Assembly: GCA_017619585.1 (NCBI GenBank) | Contig: JAFZSA010000034.1 | Span: forward strand, 248,001 to 312,000 | Reading direction: 5' to 3' | DNA from: Bacteroidaceae bacterium | Lineage (GTDB): Bacteria > Bacteroidota > Bacteroidia > Bacteroidales > Bacteroidaceae | Length of the DNA stretch: 64,000 nucleotides | Shown here: positions 53,523 to 63,694 of the stretch, piece by piece | How positions within the stretch are numbered: position 1 is the stretch's first letter | Layout: each line of letters begins with the position of its first letter | The notes under the pieces: model-generated | Seen by the model: the letters and a program-made list of their open reading frames with translations, nothing else | Told to the model about the DNA's origin: nothing | Databases searched by the model: none | Made by a program: the position numbers and the translations under genes

Positions 53523-54398
53523 ATGAAAAAGTATTTTTTGTTAAGCATTATCTTACTGGCTGCTGGTTGCTTTGTATCATGCAGCGATGGTCCAGACTCC
53601 CTGAGTGCCTCCACAGCCAAGAAACTCATCAAGAAGGAACTGAAACGCATAAACCAGTTAGAATCTTACAGCAAAGTGCAGATTGGCTACTTCGAGTGTA
53701 ACGACAACGACATCCGCTACAAGTATCGCCAGCTGGCAGCCAACGAGATCATCACCTATCAGGTAAAGAAGGTCATGAAGCAGGAGCGCGTGAAGAAGAC
53801 CCGCATTAAGAAAGGGTACTGGGGCAACTACAAAGAGAACTACTGGACCAACGAGTTTGTACCCGTTTACTTTGTTACCACAGCCCTGACCGAGAAGGGC
53901 AAGAAACTGGTATATGAGGAGAAGGAAATTGAACCGTCTGAAGACGAGAAGGAACTGCGTCTGGACTTCGAGGTTGACAAGAGTAAATTCCCTGAGGCTT
54001 CTGTAAAGGAAAAGGAGTTCCCTGATGAAACCACTTCAGAAAATGCCGAAGAGAATGGAGCAGACGAACCAGAGGAATACGATGAGCCAGAGGATTATGA
54101 CGCGCCAGAGGGAGATTTTGAGTATGTTAAGGACGCCCCCGAATACGACAAGGAGAAAGCAAATGAAAAGTATGAAGAAGTAAGCCTGCTGGCCAATGCC
54201 TGGAATGTCGAAAAGGCTAGGAATATCCTGAAGACCGGTGATTTCACTGCCACGGCAGAAATCATTTTCGAGGTGGAAAAAGCTACTCCCGTAGGCAGAA
54301 TCATGGAAGGTCGCTACAATGGGCAGCGCGTCCTGATGAAAGGACAGAATTATGTTTTCTATCAGGACAAAGGCTGGACGTTTGAAAAAAGCGAATAA
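53523..54398 (+). CDS. Hypothetical lipoprotein with acidic region (mirror)
   Basis: Mirror of 27375-28250; family not recognised. Its terminator is at 54433-54466. Confidence 0.65.
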   Translation: MKKYFLLSIILLAAGCFVSCSDGPDSLSASTAKKLIKKELKRINQLESYSKVQIGYFECNDNDIRYKYRQLAANEIITYQVKKVMKQERVKKTRIKKGYWGNYKENYWTNEFVPVYFVTTALTEKGKKLVYEEKEIEPSEDEKELRLDFEVDKSKFPEASVKEKEFPDETTSENAEENGADEPEEYDEPEDYDAPEGDFEYVKDAPEYDKEKANEKYEEVSLLANAWNVEKARNILKTGDFTATAEIIFEVEKATPVGRIMEGRYNGQRVLMKGQNYVFYQDKGWTFEKSE

Positions 54399-54561
54399 CA
54401 CGTCACAACTAAAACTAACTAAACTAATCAGGGTGAGCATTCCAGAAGGATGCTCACTTTTTTTTCAACCTGAAAAGTGAGGTTAGCGGTTAGCGTAACT
54501 ATGAACGCCGAAGGAATCGCGAGCTAAAAGCGAGAACGAAGTGGCAACTATGAATTATGAA

Positions 54562-55026
54562 CTAAATATTCAATCCGTAGTTTTGCTTCACCTCGCTCAT
54601 CACGAAGGTACTTTCTATGGCGCCAACGTTTTCTATCTCGCCCAGCTTGTTGAGCACAAACTCCTGATATTGTTTCATATCACGTGCGCGTACCTTTAAC
54701 AAATAATCATAGGCGCCAGAGGTGTTGTAGCATTCTGTCACCTCAGGAATTAGCTGTACACGACGGGTGAATGCCTCGGCTATCTCGCGGTTGATCTGCT
54801 TCAGTTTGACATTGCAATACACCAGCAGGCCTTGGTTAAGCTTCTCGGCATCCAGTATCGCAACATAACGCTTGATGTAGCCCCTGCGTTCCAGTCGTTT
54901 CTGGCGTTCAAAGACAGGAGTTGGAGTCAAACTAACGGCATCTGCCAACTCTTTTGTGGTCAATTTGGCATTTTTTTGCAGGATTCTGAGTATCTGCAGG
55001 TCGGTTTCGTCTAATGTTTCTATCAT
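54562..55026 (-). CDS. Lrp/AsnC family regulator (mirror)
   Basis: Mirror of 26747-27211; winged helix plus RAM domain, divergent from the mirrored metY. Confidence 0.92.
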   Translation of the reverse strand: MIETLDETDLQILRILQKNAKLTTKELADAVSLTPTPVFERQKRLERRGYIKRYVAILDAEKLNQGLLVYCNVKLKQINREIAEAFTRRVQLIPEVTECYNTSGAYDYLLKVRARDMKQYQEFVLNKLGEIENVGAIESTFVMSEVKQNYGLNI

Positions 55027-55306
55027 TTTCCCCTGTATTTTTAGTGTTTTATTCTGATTGGGGTACTTTCAGGCACCCCCCATCGGAAGAATTTTCTTTT
55101 TGCGAGGCAAAAATAGGTATATATTCCGAATTATACAAGAAATTTGGAGGATATTTCCATATTGCCGTACCTTTGCAGCGTGATTCAATTGAGAGTGGAA
55201 AGTTGAAAGTTGAAAATTGAAAGTTGAACATTAATATAAACATTGAGGATTGAAGGCGGAAGCAAATTCTTCACTCTTCATTCTTCATTCTTAATTTAAA
55301 AGGATT

Positions 55307-56596
55307 ATGAGCACAAAGAAGAATTTCCGTTTTGAGACATTGCAACTCCATGTAGGCCAAGAACAGGCTGACCCCGCAACAGATGCACGCGCAGTGCCCA
55401 TCTATCAGACTACATCATACGTGTTCCGTAACTCACAGCATGCTGCCGACCGTTTCGGTCTCCGCGATGCAGGTAATATCTATGGCCGTCTGACCAACTC
55501 AACACAGGGCGTGTTCGAGGATCGTGTTGCTGCCCTCGAGGGTGGTGTAGCCGGTCTGGCTGTTGCCTCTGGTGCAGCTGCCATCACATACGCTCTGCAA
55601 AATATCGTTCAGAATGGCGACCACATTGTAGCTGCCGACAACCTCTATGGTGGTTCATACAACTTGATAACACACACACTTGCCACACAAGGCATTACTA
55701 ATACTATTATCAATGTGAACGACCTGGAGGCGCTGGAGGCTGCCATCCAACCCAACACTAAGGTGGTTTATGCAGAGACTTTCGGAAACCCAAATTCTGA
55801 TGTGCTTGACCTTGAAGGTGTGGCTGCCGTAGCCCACAAGCACGGCATCCCCTTCATCGTGGACAACACCTTCGGTACTCCCTACCTGATTCGTCCCTTG
55901 GAGCACGGAGCTGATATTGTAGTGCACTCTGCTACCAAGTTCCTGGGCGGTCACGGTACCTCATTGGGTGGTGTCATCGTTGATGGTGGTAAGTTCGACT
56001 GGAAGCAGAACGACAAGTTCCCCACACTGGCTAAGCCCGACCCATCTTATCACGGCATTGTCTTTGCCGATGCAGTAGGTGCTGCCGCCTACGTTACCCG
56101 CATCCGTGCCGTCATCCTGCGCGATACCGGTGCTGCCATCTCTCCCTTCAACGCCTTCATCCTCTTGCAGGGTGTTGAGACTTTGAGCCTCAGAGTAGAG
56201 CGTCACGTAGAGAACGCCCTGAAGGTGGTCGACTTCCTCAGCAAGCACCCCAAAGTAGCCAAGGTGAACCACCCTGCCCTGCCCAGTCATCCCGACCACA
56301 AGCTCTATCAGAGGTACTTCCCCAACGGTGGTGCCAGCATCTTTACCTTCGAGATTAAGGGTGGCCAGGAAGAAGCCTGGAAGTTCATCGATGCCCTGCA
56401 GATCTTCTCTCTGTTGGCCAACGTAGCTGACGTGAAGAGTCTGGTGATACATCCCTACACCACCACTCACTCTCAGCTTTCACCCGAGGAGCTGGCAGAG
56501 CAGCACATCACGCCCAGCACCATCCGCTTGAGCATTGGTACAGAGCACATCGATGATATCATAGAAGATCTGGCTCAGGCATTGGATAAGATTTAA
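55307..56596 (+). CDS. metY: O-acetylhomoserine sulfhydrylase (mirror)
   Basis: Mirror of 25177-26466; PLP lysine in SATKFLGG. Confidence 0.93.
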   Translation: MSTKKNFRFETLQLHVGQEQADPATDARAVPIYQTTSYVFRNSQHAADRFGLRDAGNIYGRLTNSTQGVFEDRVAALEGGVAGLAVASGAAAITYALQNIVQNGDHIVAADNLYGGSYNLITHTLATQGITNTIINVNDLEALEAAIQPNTKVVYAETFGNPNSDVLDLEGVAAVAHKHGIPFIVDNTFGTPYLIRPLEHGADIVVHSATKFLGGHGTSLGGVIVDGGKFDWKQNDKFPTLAKPDPSYHGIVFADAVGAAAYVTRIRAVILRDTGAAISPFNAFILLQGVETLSLRVERHVENALKVVDFLSKHPKVAKVNHPALPSHPDHKLYQRYFPNGGASIFTFEIKGGQEEAWKFIDALQIFSLLANVADVKSLVIHPYTTTHSQLSPEELAEQHITPSTIRLSIGTEHIDDIIEDLAQALDKI

Positions 56597-56757
56597 GACC
56601 AATCGTCCTCTAGAGGAGTGAGAGAATAAGAATAAAATTATTAATTGAGAAAAACATAAACCATCCTATGAAGTAATCTGCCAAGTTCTCCAGAAGATTT
56701 GGCAGATTACTTTAATCTCCGTACCTTTGCAACCCGAAATCTCATAACAGTAATGAC

Positions 56758-57402
56758 ATGAGAGATTATATCATAGCAGACAATCAGGAACTGACGCGTT
56801 TTGCAGTGGAACGCCTGGTCAGTGAGGACGAAGAGAGTGTAATATCCTATGCTCAGGACAGGGCATCGCTTGTAAACCTGCTTACTGAGCACCCCAATGC
56901 CATAGTGTTGCTGGACTACACACTCTTTGACTTCTCTGATGAGGAGCAACTCCTCATCATAGCCGAGCGCTTCAGCCAGTCGCAATGGATACTGCTCAGC
57001 GATGAGCTGACCCCCCAGTTCCTACGTCGTGTGGTATATTCCTCGCATCAGTTCAGCATCCTTTTCAAGGACGGTCCCCTCAGCGAGGTCCGTATTGCCT
57101 TGCAGTCGGTAAGCCAGCGTAACACACGTTTCCTTTGCCAGCGAGCACTGGAGGTTATCCTCTCCCAGCAGCAGGAAGAGGAGAAGCCCGACCTGCTGAC
57201 GCATACCGAGACGGAAATCCTGAAAGGTATTGCACAGGGCAAGACCACCAAGGAGATTGCCGCCGAGCGTTTCTCAAGTGTCCATACTGTTACCACACAT
57301 AGGAAAAACATATTCCGAAAGCTGGGCATCAACACAGCCCACGAAGCCACCAAGTACGCACTACGTGCCGGCCTCGTCGATGCCTCGGAATTCTATATTT
57401 AA
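56758..57402 (+). CDS. LuxR/NarL-type response regulator (mirror)
   Basis: Mirror of 24371-25015; its upstream inverted repeat and -7 box recur at 56671-56729. Confidence 0.82.
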   Translation: MRDYIIADNQELTRFAVERLVSEDEESVISYAQDRASLVNLLTEHPNAIVLLDYTLFDFSDEEQLLIIAERFSQSQWILLSDELTPQFLRRVVYSSHQFSILFKDGPLSEVRIALQSVSQRNTRFLCQRALEVILSQQQEEEKPDLLTHTETEILKGIAQGKTTKEIAAERFSSVHTVTTHRKNIFRKLGINTAHEATKYALRAGLVDASEFYI

Positions 57403-57409
57403 AACATAA

Positions 57410-58585
57410 ATGAAGAAACAGACTATTGCAATTAACACCCCTTATGTACGTCCAGATGTCTACGGATCTCTGGCCGTTCCTGTTTATAATAATGTAGCGT
57501 TTGAATTTCAGGATGCGGCGGAAATGGCCGATGCATTCTGTAATCGCATCAAGGCACCAGACTACGCCCGCGTAGAGAACCCTACGGTAACAAACCTTGA
57601 ACAACGTGTGATGGCACTGACAGGTGCCGCCCACGTGACAGCCTTCAACTCAGGCATGGCAGCCATCAGCAATACGCTGTTGGCTGTTGCTGCGCAAGGG
57701 AGGAACATCGTCAGTTCGCACCACCTGTTCGGCAATACACTGGCCCTAATCACCAACACCCTGCAGCGTTATGGCGTAGAACCCCGTCTGCGCGACCTCA
57801 CCAATCTGCAAGCCGTAGAGGATGCTATAGATGCCAACACCTGCTGCGTATTCCTGGAGGTGCTGACCAATCCCCAATTGGAGGTAGCCGACCTGCAGGC
57901 TCTGGCAGAGATTGCCCACAAGAAGAACGTTCCGTTGATTGCCGACTCCACAGCCATTCCTTTCACAGAGACCTCACTAAAGACATTAGGCGTTGACATA
58001 GAGGTAGTATCCAGCACCAAGTATGTCTCTGGCGGAGGTACATCATTGGGCGGATTGGTTATTGACTACGGCACCTTCCCTGAGATCAACCAGCGTTTGA
58101 AATACGAACTGCTCTTTAACCTGGGTGCCTACATGACACCGCAGGCTGCTTATATGCAGACCCTCGGACTGGAGACTATGGATGCCCGCTATCAGCGTCA
58201 GACTGCCAATGCCCAGCAGGTTGCCGAGGCACTGCGTACAGTTCCTGCCATCTGCCGTGTAAACTATATCGGTCTGAAGGATAATCCCTTCTATGCACTG
58301 GCTCGCAAGCAGTTTGGTCCCACATCCGGTGCTATGCTTACCATAGACTTGGCATCCAAGGAGGCGTGTTTTCGCTTCCTGAACCGTCTGCGCGTGGTGC
58401 ATCGTGCCACCAACCTGTTCGATAACCGTTCGCTGGCCATCCATCCGGCATCTACCATCTTCGGTCTCTTCCCAGAGAAGCAGCTCCAGCAGATGGACGT
58501 ACGCCAGACAACCATCCGTCTGTCCATAGGTCTGGAATCGGCAGAGGATGTAATCAATGATATTAAGCAAGCTGTTGAGGAATGA
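57410..58585 (+). CDS. Trans-sulfuration PLP enzyme (mirror)
   Basis: Mirror of 23188-24363; overlaps the next gene by 4 bases. Confidence 0.8.
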   Translation: MKKQTIAINTPYVRPDVYGSLAVPVYNNVAFEFQDAAEMADAFCNRIKAPDYARVENPTVTNLEQRVMALTGAAHVTAFNSGMAAISNTLLAVAAQGRNIVSSHHLFGNTLALITNTLQRYGVEPRLRDLTNLQAVEDAIDANTCCVFLEVLTNPQLEVADLQALAEIAHKKNVPLIADSTAIPFTETSLKTLGVDIEVVSSTKYVSGGGTSLGGLVIDYGTFPEINQRLKYELLFNLGAYMTPQAAYMQTLGLETMDARYQRQTANAQQVAEALRTVPAICRVNYIGLKDNPFYALARKQFGPTSGAMLTIDLASKEACFRFLNRLRVVHRATNLFDNRSLAIHPASTIFGLFPEKQLQQMDVRQTTIRLSIGLESAEDVINDIKQAVEE

Positions 58586-59760
58586 AATACGACTTTGACA
58601 AAGTGATAGACCGTAGCGGTAGTGGCGACCTGAAGCATTGTGTGCTGCAGGAGCGCTACGGGCGTGCCGACCTGCTGCCCCTGTGGGTGGCTGATATGGA
58701 CTTTGAGACACCCGCCTTCATCACCGATGCCCTACGCCAGAGGCTCAACCATTCTCTGTTTGGCTATACCGTTGTACCCATTGAACTTTGGACCACCATC
58801 ATCCAATGGATTCAAGACCACCACCAGTGGACGGTAAAGCGTGAGTGGCTCACCTACATTCCAGGCATCGTAAAGGGAATAGGTATGGCTATCAACGTGT
58901 TTGTGAAAGAGGACGAGAAGGTCATCATACAACCACCTGTCTATCACCCCTTCCGTCTGACGCCTGAGGGGAACGGCCGTAAGGTGGTCTTCAACCCGCT
59001 GAAGCAGCGTGCAGACGGTGGTTACGATATGGACTTCGAGCAACTGGCTGAGGTGGCCGACGAGAAGTGCAGGCTACTCATCCTGAGCAATCCTCACAAC
59101 CCTGCCGGCATCTGCTGGAAGGCAGAGACGCTAAAGAAGCTGGCACACTTCTGCCACGAACGCGGCATCATTGTCATCAGCGATGAAATACATAGTGATA
59201 TGGCTCTCTTTGGTAACAAACACATTCCCTTTGCCAGTGTCAGCGACGAGGCTGCTCAATGCAGCATCACCTTTGGGGCGCCCTCCAAGACCTTCAACAT
59301 TGCAGGTATTGTCAGTTCCTATACCATCGTGCCCAACCCCACATTGCGTAGGCAGTTCTACACTTGGCTCGAAGCCAACGAACTCAACGATCCCCCACTC
59401 TTTGCGCCCATCGCCACCATTGCCGCCTATCAGCAAGGTGAGGAATGGCGCCGTCAGATGCTGGCATACATTGAGGATAATATCCGCTTTGTGGAAGAAT
59501 ACTGCCATGAACATCTGCCAAACATAAAGCCGTTACGACCAGAAGCCTCATTCCTGGTGTGGCTGGACTGCAGGGAGCTGGGTCTGGAGCACGACCAACT
59601 GGTTGACCTCTTCGTCAATCGTGCCCGCCTCGCCCTGAATGATGGAGCCATGTTCGGTTCTGGTGGCAACGGCTTTATGCGCATGAATGTAGGTACGCCC
59701 CGTAGCATCCTCAAAGAGGCGCTTCAGAGACTATCTACTTCTTTGCAGGCTCAGCTTTAA
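58582..59760 (+). CDS. PatB/MalY-type lyase (mirror)
   Basis: Mirror of 22013-23191; its end overlaps the mirrored HMA gene by 26 bases, tail to tail. Confidence 0.88.
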   Translation: MKYDFDKVIDRSGSGDLKHCVLQERYGRADLLPLWVADMDFETPAFITDALRQRLNHSLFGYTVVPIELWTTIIQWIQDHHQWTVKREWLTYIPGIVKGIGMAINVFVKEDEKVIIQPPVYHPFRLTPEGNGRKVVFNPLKQRADGGYDMDFEQLAEVADEKCRLLILSNPHNPAGICWKAETLKKLAHFCHERGIIVISDEIHSDMALFGNKHIPFASVSDEAAQCSITFGAPSKTFNIAGIVSSYTIVPNPTLRRQFYTWLEANELNDPPLFAPIATIAAYQQGEEWRRQMLAYIEDNIRFVEEYCHEHLPNIKPLRPEASFLVWLDCRELGLEHDQLVDLFVNRARLALNDGAMFGSGGNGFMRMNVGTPRSILKEALQRLSTSLQAQL

Positions 59761-60034
59761 TTTCCTTAGCCTCATATTTTATTTTCTTGAAGCCTTTTAT
59801 GATGTTCTGGACGTTGGTCTTGTCGGCATCATACAGGATGGTGACGGTCTTGGTTTTCAGGTCGGTCTTAATGCTTTTGATACCCTTCTCGAAGCGGAGG
59901 TTGCTCTTGATCCTATTCTCACAACTCTCGCAATGCATCTCCGGACTGGTGGTAACTACAACCGTCTTGATGTCCTTTGCCATGCCAACCGCTGCGGTCA
60001 GCATCATAGCACCTAATAATAATGTTTTCTTCAT
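59735..60034 (-). CDS. Secreted HMA-domain protein (mirror)
   Basis: Mirror of 21739-22038; C-x-x-C in MHCESC. Confidence 0.88.
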   Translation of the reverse strand: MKKTLLLGAMMLTAAVGMAKDIKTVVVTTSPEMHCESCENRIKSNLRFEKGIKSIKTDLKTKTVTILYDADKTNVQNIIKGFKKIKYEAKEIKAEPAKK

Positions 60035-60049
60035 TGCTTTTATTATAAA

Positions 60050-62056
60050 TTATGAACTATGTTTCCCCAAGTTCACGCGGATTCCAGCATAGAACATCGC
60101 GCCGCGGACAGGTCCCCAAACCATCGTAGGGTCGAACCTTTCGCTCCATGGGTCGGTGGCGTTGATGATAGTCTGCTTCTGGCGGAAGGCCGTCAGATTC
60201 TCGCCTCCGATGTAGATGGAGAAATGGCGGAACCAACGTGTAATCTGTACCGATAGCTGCTCGTAGGCAGGGAAGCGTTCCTCCCACAGGCCATCAACAG
60301 GCTTTGGCATACGTCCACCACCATTCAGCTGTAGCGTAGCATCGAACTGCCAAAGGCCGAGAGGCGTCTTGTAGCTGGCTGTCAGCAGACCTTTGTAGCG
60401 GCTGGTCAATGGTTTCTCCATCAACTGCCCGCCATAGGTGCACTTCACATCGTTCCAACGCCAGGCAGCTGTCAGTTCCAAACCATTTATGATAGGATAA
60501 GAGGCATCCACCTGAAAGGTGTTGGAGTACGACTTGCCATCGAGGTTGGTGATACGAATCTCAGCAGGGTTGCTGTCGTAATCTATAACAGCCTGCTGGC
60601 AGAAATGCGTATGGTAGTATTCGGCATTCAGTCGGAGCGTCTTGCCGAACAGGGGGATGTAGAAAGAGCTGCTGATGCCATAGTTCCATGCCTCCTCCTG
60701 TTTCAGATTATCGATAATCAGGTTACGTCCGCTGGCCAACAGATAGTTGTTCTCTGCCAAAGCGTGAACGGTACGATAGCCCTTACCAGCAGAAAGACGC
60801 AGGCTGACCACCTCATGAGGTGTGAGCTTCAGGTGGAAGCGGGGCGTAACAAATGTTCCGTACAGGCTGCTATGGTCCACCCTCATGCCTGCCATTGCCA
60901 CCACCTTGTTATGCAAGTTATAGGTGTACTGGGCATAGGCGCCCGGAGTAGTTTCTTTATCATTGAACATTGAATATTGAACATTGAACATTTTTTGTCC
61001 AAGGTAATCATGGTTCAGCGAGAGACCTGCTGAAAGATTGTGATGTTCCGTGAAGTTAGTTTCGAAGAGCAGTTGGGCATAGGCATTCTTCTGGTTCACA
61101 TCGTAATGCTTGTTTCCGTAGTTGGCATCCAACTGATGCAGAGAGAAGTTCGTCATCACAGCTATGTTGGTACCATGTTCCGGGTCGAGGATAAAGGCAT
61201 GCTTCATATAACCCTCGTAACGGTTGGTTTTCTGACCTATCTTGTAAAGCGGAGGCAATTCTTCACTCTTCACTCTTAACTCTTCACTTACTTGTCCGCC
61301 TTCGCGTTTTTCTTTTATCATACCGATGCCACCATGGAAGATATAGCGGTCGCTCCGTCCATGCCAACGGTTCTGCAGATTCCATTGTCGCACGTTAGGC
61401 TGATCCAGGAAGCCATCATCGTTCGAGTCGTGATGTCCGAAGTCGTTCTGGTAATGTACCAGCACCTCGGTGCTCACTTTCTTGCCCAGGTGGATGTTGG
61501 CATCGGCATTGGCCTCCATTTTACTCATGCTGTTGCCATACAGGTTCAGCGTGGCACCCTGCTCGGCATCGGGCTTCAGGTATTCCACGTCTATCTGTCC
61601 TGTTATGCTCTCGTAGCCGTTTTTTACAGAGGATGCCCCTTTCGACACCTGAATGCCACTCATCCAGGGCCCTGGAACATAGTCCAACGCATAGGGTGCC
61701 GCAGCACCACGGAAGTTGGGTAGGTTCTCGGTAAGCATCTGCACATAGGTGCCGCTCAGTCCCAACAACTTAATCTGCTTGGCTCCTGTGGTAGCATCAC
61801 TATAGTTCACATCAACGGAGGGGTTCGTTGTAAAGCTCTCGCCAAGGTTGCAGCAAGCGGCCTTGAACAGTTCCTCCCGGCCTATGATGACCCCGTTCTC
61901 TACGCCAGCCATTCTGCGGGTTCCTAATTTACGTACCGAAACCGTTACGGCCGACAGATCCTTTTCTGCCATCGTATCAGCCTGCAACGTATCTCTCTCC
62001 TGACCAAATGCAGGAAGGTATAGCATCAAAGAGATGCTTATTAGAATATATTTCAT
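60050..62056 (-). CDS. TonB-dependent receptor of the metal module (mirror)
   Basis: Mirror of 19717-21723, including both in-frame heptanucleotide repeats. Confidence 0.85.
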   Translation of the reverse strand: MKYILISISLMLYLPAFGQERDTLQADTMAEKDLSAVTVSVRKLGTRRMAGVENGVIIGREELFKAACCNLGESFTTNPSVDVNYSDATTGAKQIKLLGLSGTYVQMLTENLPNFRGAAAPYALDYVPGPWMSGIQVSKGASSVKNGYESITGQIDVEYLKPDAEQGATLNLYGNSMSKMEANADANIHLGKKVSTEVLVHYQNDFGHHDSNDDGFLDQPNVRQWNLQNRWHGRSDRYIFHGGIGMIKEKREGGQVSEELRVKSEELPPLYKIGQKTNRYEGYMKHAFILDPEHGTNIAVMTNFSLHQLDANYGNKHYDVNQKNAYAQLLFETNFTEHHNLSAGLSLNHDYLGQKMFNVQYSMFNDKETTPGAYAQYTYNLHNKVVAMAGMRVDHSSLYGTFVTPRFHLKLTPHEVVSLRLSAGKGYRTVHALAENNYLLASGRNLIIDNLKQEEAWNYGISSSFYIPLFGKTLRLNAEYYHTHFCQQAVIDYDSNPAEIRITNLDGKSYSNTFQVDASYPIINGLELTAAWRWNDVKCTYGGQLMEKPLTSRYKGLLTASYKTPLGLWQFDATLQLNGGGRMPKPVDGLWEERFPAYEQLSVQITRWFRHFSIYIGGENLTAFRQKQTIINATDPWSERFDPTMVWGPVRGAMFYAGIRVNLGKHSS

Positions 62057-62148
62057 TTGATTATCTGATATTAATATGATACAATATAACTTTCGGGAGT
62101 TATAAAATGGAGTTAAATAGGGAGTTTACTCCAACAATCATATTAAAA

Positions 62149-62535
62149 TCAAATCAGCAGAATCTGAATGAAGTTCAGGTAGTCACGGGGCGGATATTTC
62201 CACGCCACACGAGCATACCTGTAGTCGGTCTTGTGTATTGTAGGCTGCAGCCATTCCGAAATCAAGCACGGCAGAATGGTCAGCACAGGCTGAACAACAT
62301 GGAAATCATAAGTAACGGCATGCGCCATATCCGTTGGCGAGAGTTCCACATGCTCCATTGTCATGCAGCATGATCTTGCATTGCAGTGCTCGTCATGCAT
62401 TTCCTCGCTGCCGAGTACGGACATAATCCTCACTGCCCCCGTATGTGTGCAATGCAGGATGTTAACACCGCTTCCGATAAACAAAAGCAGTATCGAAAGC
62501 AGCAATGATATGCCGATATGACAAGACTTCTTCAT
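62149..62535 (-). CDS. HYC_CC_PP-like small secreted protein (mirror)
   Basis: Mirror of 19238-19624; Cys/His-rich, upstream of the receptor gene. Confidence 0.6.
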   Translation of the reverse strand: MKKSCHIGISLLLSILLLFIGSGVNILHCTHTGAVRIMSVLGSEEMHDEHCNARSCCMTMEHVELSPTDMAHAVTYDFHVVQPVLTILPCLISEWLQPTIHKTDYRYARVAWKYPPRDYLNFIQILLI

Positions 62536-62761
62536 TTTCAGGACACAAAGTTAGGCTTTTTCTGAATATCGTGGCAGCAAATTATACATTTTTCACTTTC
62601 TTTATCGTAAATAATTCTTCATTCTTCACTCCTAATTATGAATTGTGAAGGCTGCGTTTAAGCGAACGTAATAACAAACTTGTTTGATTATTACTGAGCG
62701 TTAGCAGGCTCGATGCGCAGCATCAATTATGAACTCTTAATTATGAATTGTGAATTATGAA

Positions 62762-63580
62762 TTATGAATTGACAATGTCCTGCATCACCAGCCCAGCCAG
62801 CATGAAGCCAAAGATGGCAGTGATATGGGCCAAGGTTCCATTAATCTGGGCCTTGGAGGAGCACCACTCGTGGTTCAGCAGATTGGGGTCACCGGGACCG
62901 TTCTTAGCCTTAGGGCACATACACTGCTCAGTACCACAGGTGGAGTTGTGACCCAAGTTCTGCAGCAGCTCATCGCTATAGACGCATTGGAACTTGTGGC
63001 GGGGGAACTGCTTGTCGCGCTTGAAGCGGTTACGCAGGGCACGGGCCAACGGGTCGCCCTGCACCTTCCAGAACTCAGCCACCTTAATGCGCGTAGGGTC
63101 AAGCTTCAGGGCTGCGCCCATAGAGGAGAAGAAGCCCCCTCCCCGCTCCCCCTTTGGGGGAGTGTTTGTTGCTAATAGGATTAATAATGCTTTGTCTTTC
63201 AGGGAATCTATGGCATCAATGATGTAGTCGTATTCCTCCAGATGGAAGCTCTCGGCTGTCTCAGCAGTGAAGATTTGCTGCAGGGCTGTTATCTCTGCCG
63301 AGGGGTTGATGCTGAGCAGGCGTTCCTTCAGGGCATCCACCTTCACCTTACCCACCGTCTTGGTGGTGGCCATCAGCTGGCGGTTGATGTTGGTGATGCA
63401 CACACGGTCAGAGTCCACAATGGTCAGGTGCTTGATACCCGAGCGTATCAGACTCTCGGCGCACCACGAGCCTACGCCGCCCACACCGAATATAATAACA
63501 CGTTTCCGGGCTATGCGCTCCATAGCCTCATCGCCCAAAAGTAGTTCCGACCTGCGGAAAATTGCCTGTTCCAGTCCCAT
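62762..63580 (-). CDS. tcdA: tRNA threonylcarbamoyladenosine dehydratase (mirror)
   Basis: Mirror of 18193-19011, with the same G/C-rich insert (63132-63163). Confidence 0.85.
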   Translation of the reverse strand: MGLEQAIFRRSELLLGDEAMERIARKRVIIFGVGGVGSWCAESLIRSGIKHLTIVDSDRVCITNINRQLMATTKTVGKVKVDALKERLLSINPSAEITALQQIFTAETAESFHLEEYDYIIDAIDSLKDKALLILLATNTPPKGERGGGFFSSMGAALKLDPTRIKVAEFWKVQGDPLARALRNRFKRDKQFPRHKFQCVYSDELLQNLGHNSTCGTEQCMCPKAKNGPGDPNLLNHEWCSSKAQINGTLAHITAIFGFMLAGLVMQDIVNS

Positions 63581-63694
63581 TTCCTTCTGATTTTGGGCGC
63601 AAAATTACTCATTTTTCCTGAATAATATAATAGAAAGCCTTATCTTTGTACCCGAAAAAACAAAAAAGATAATAAGCAGAAAATCTATTGGGAT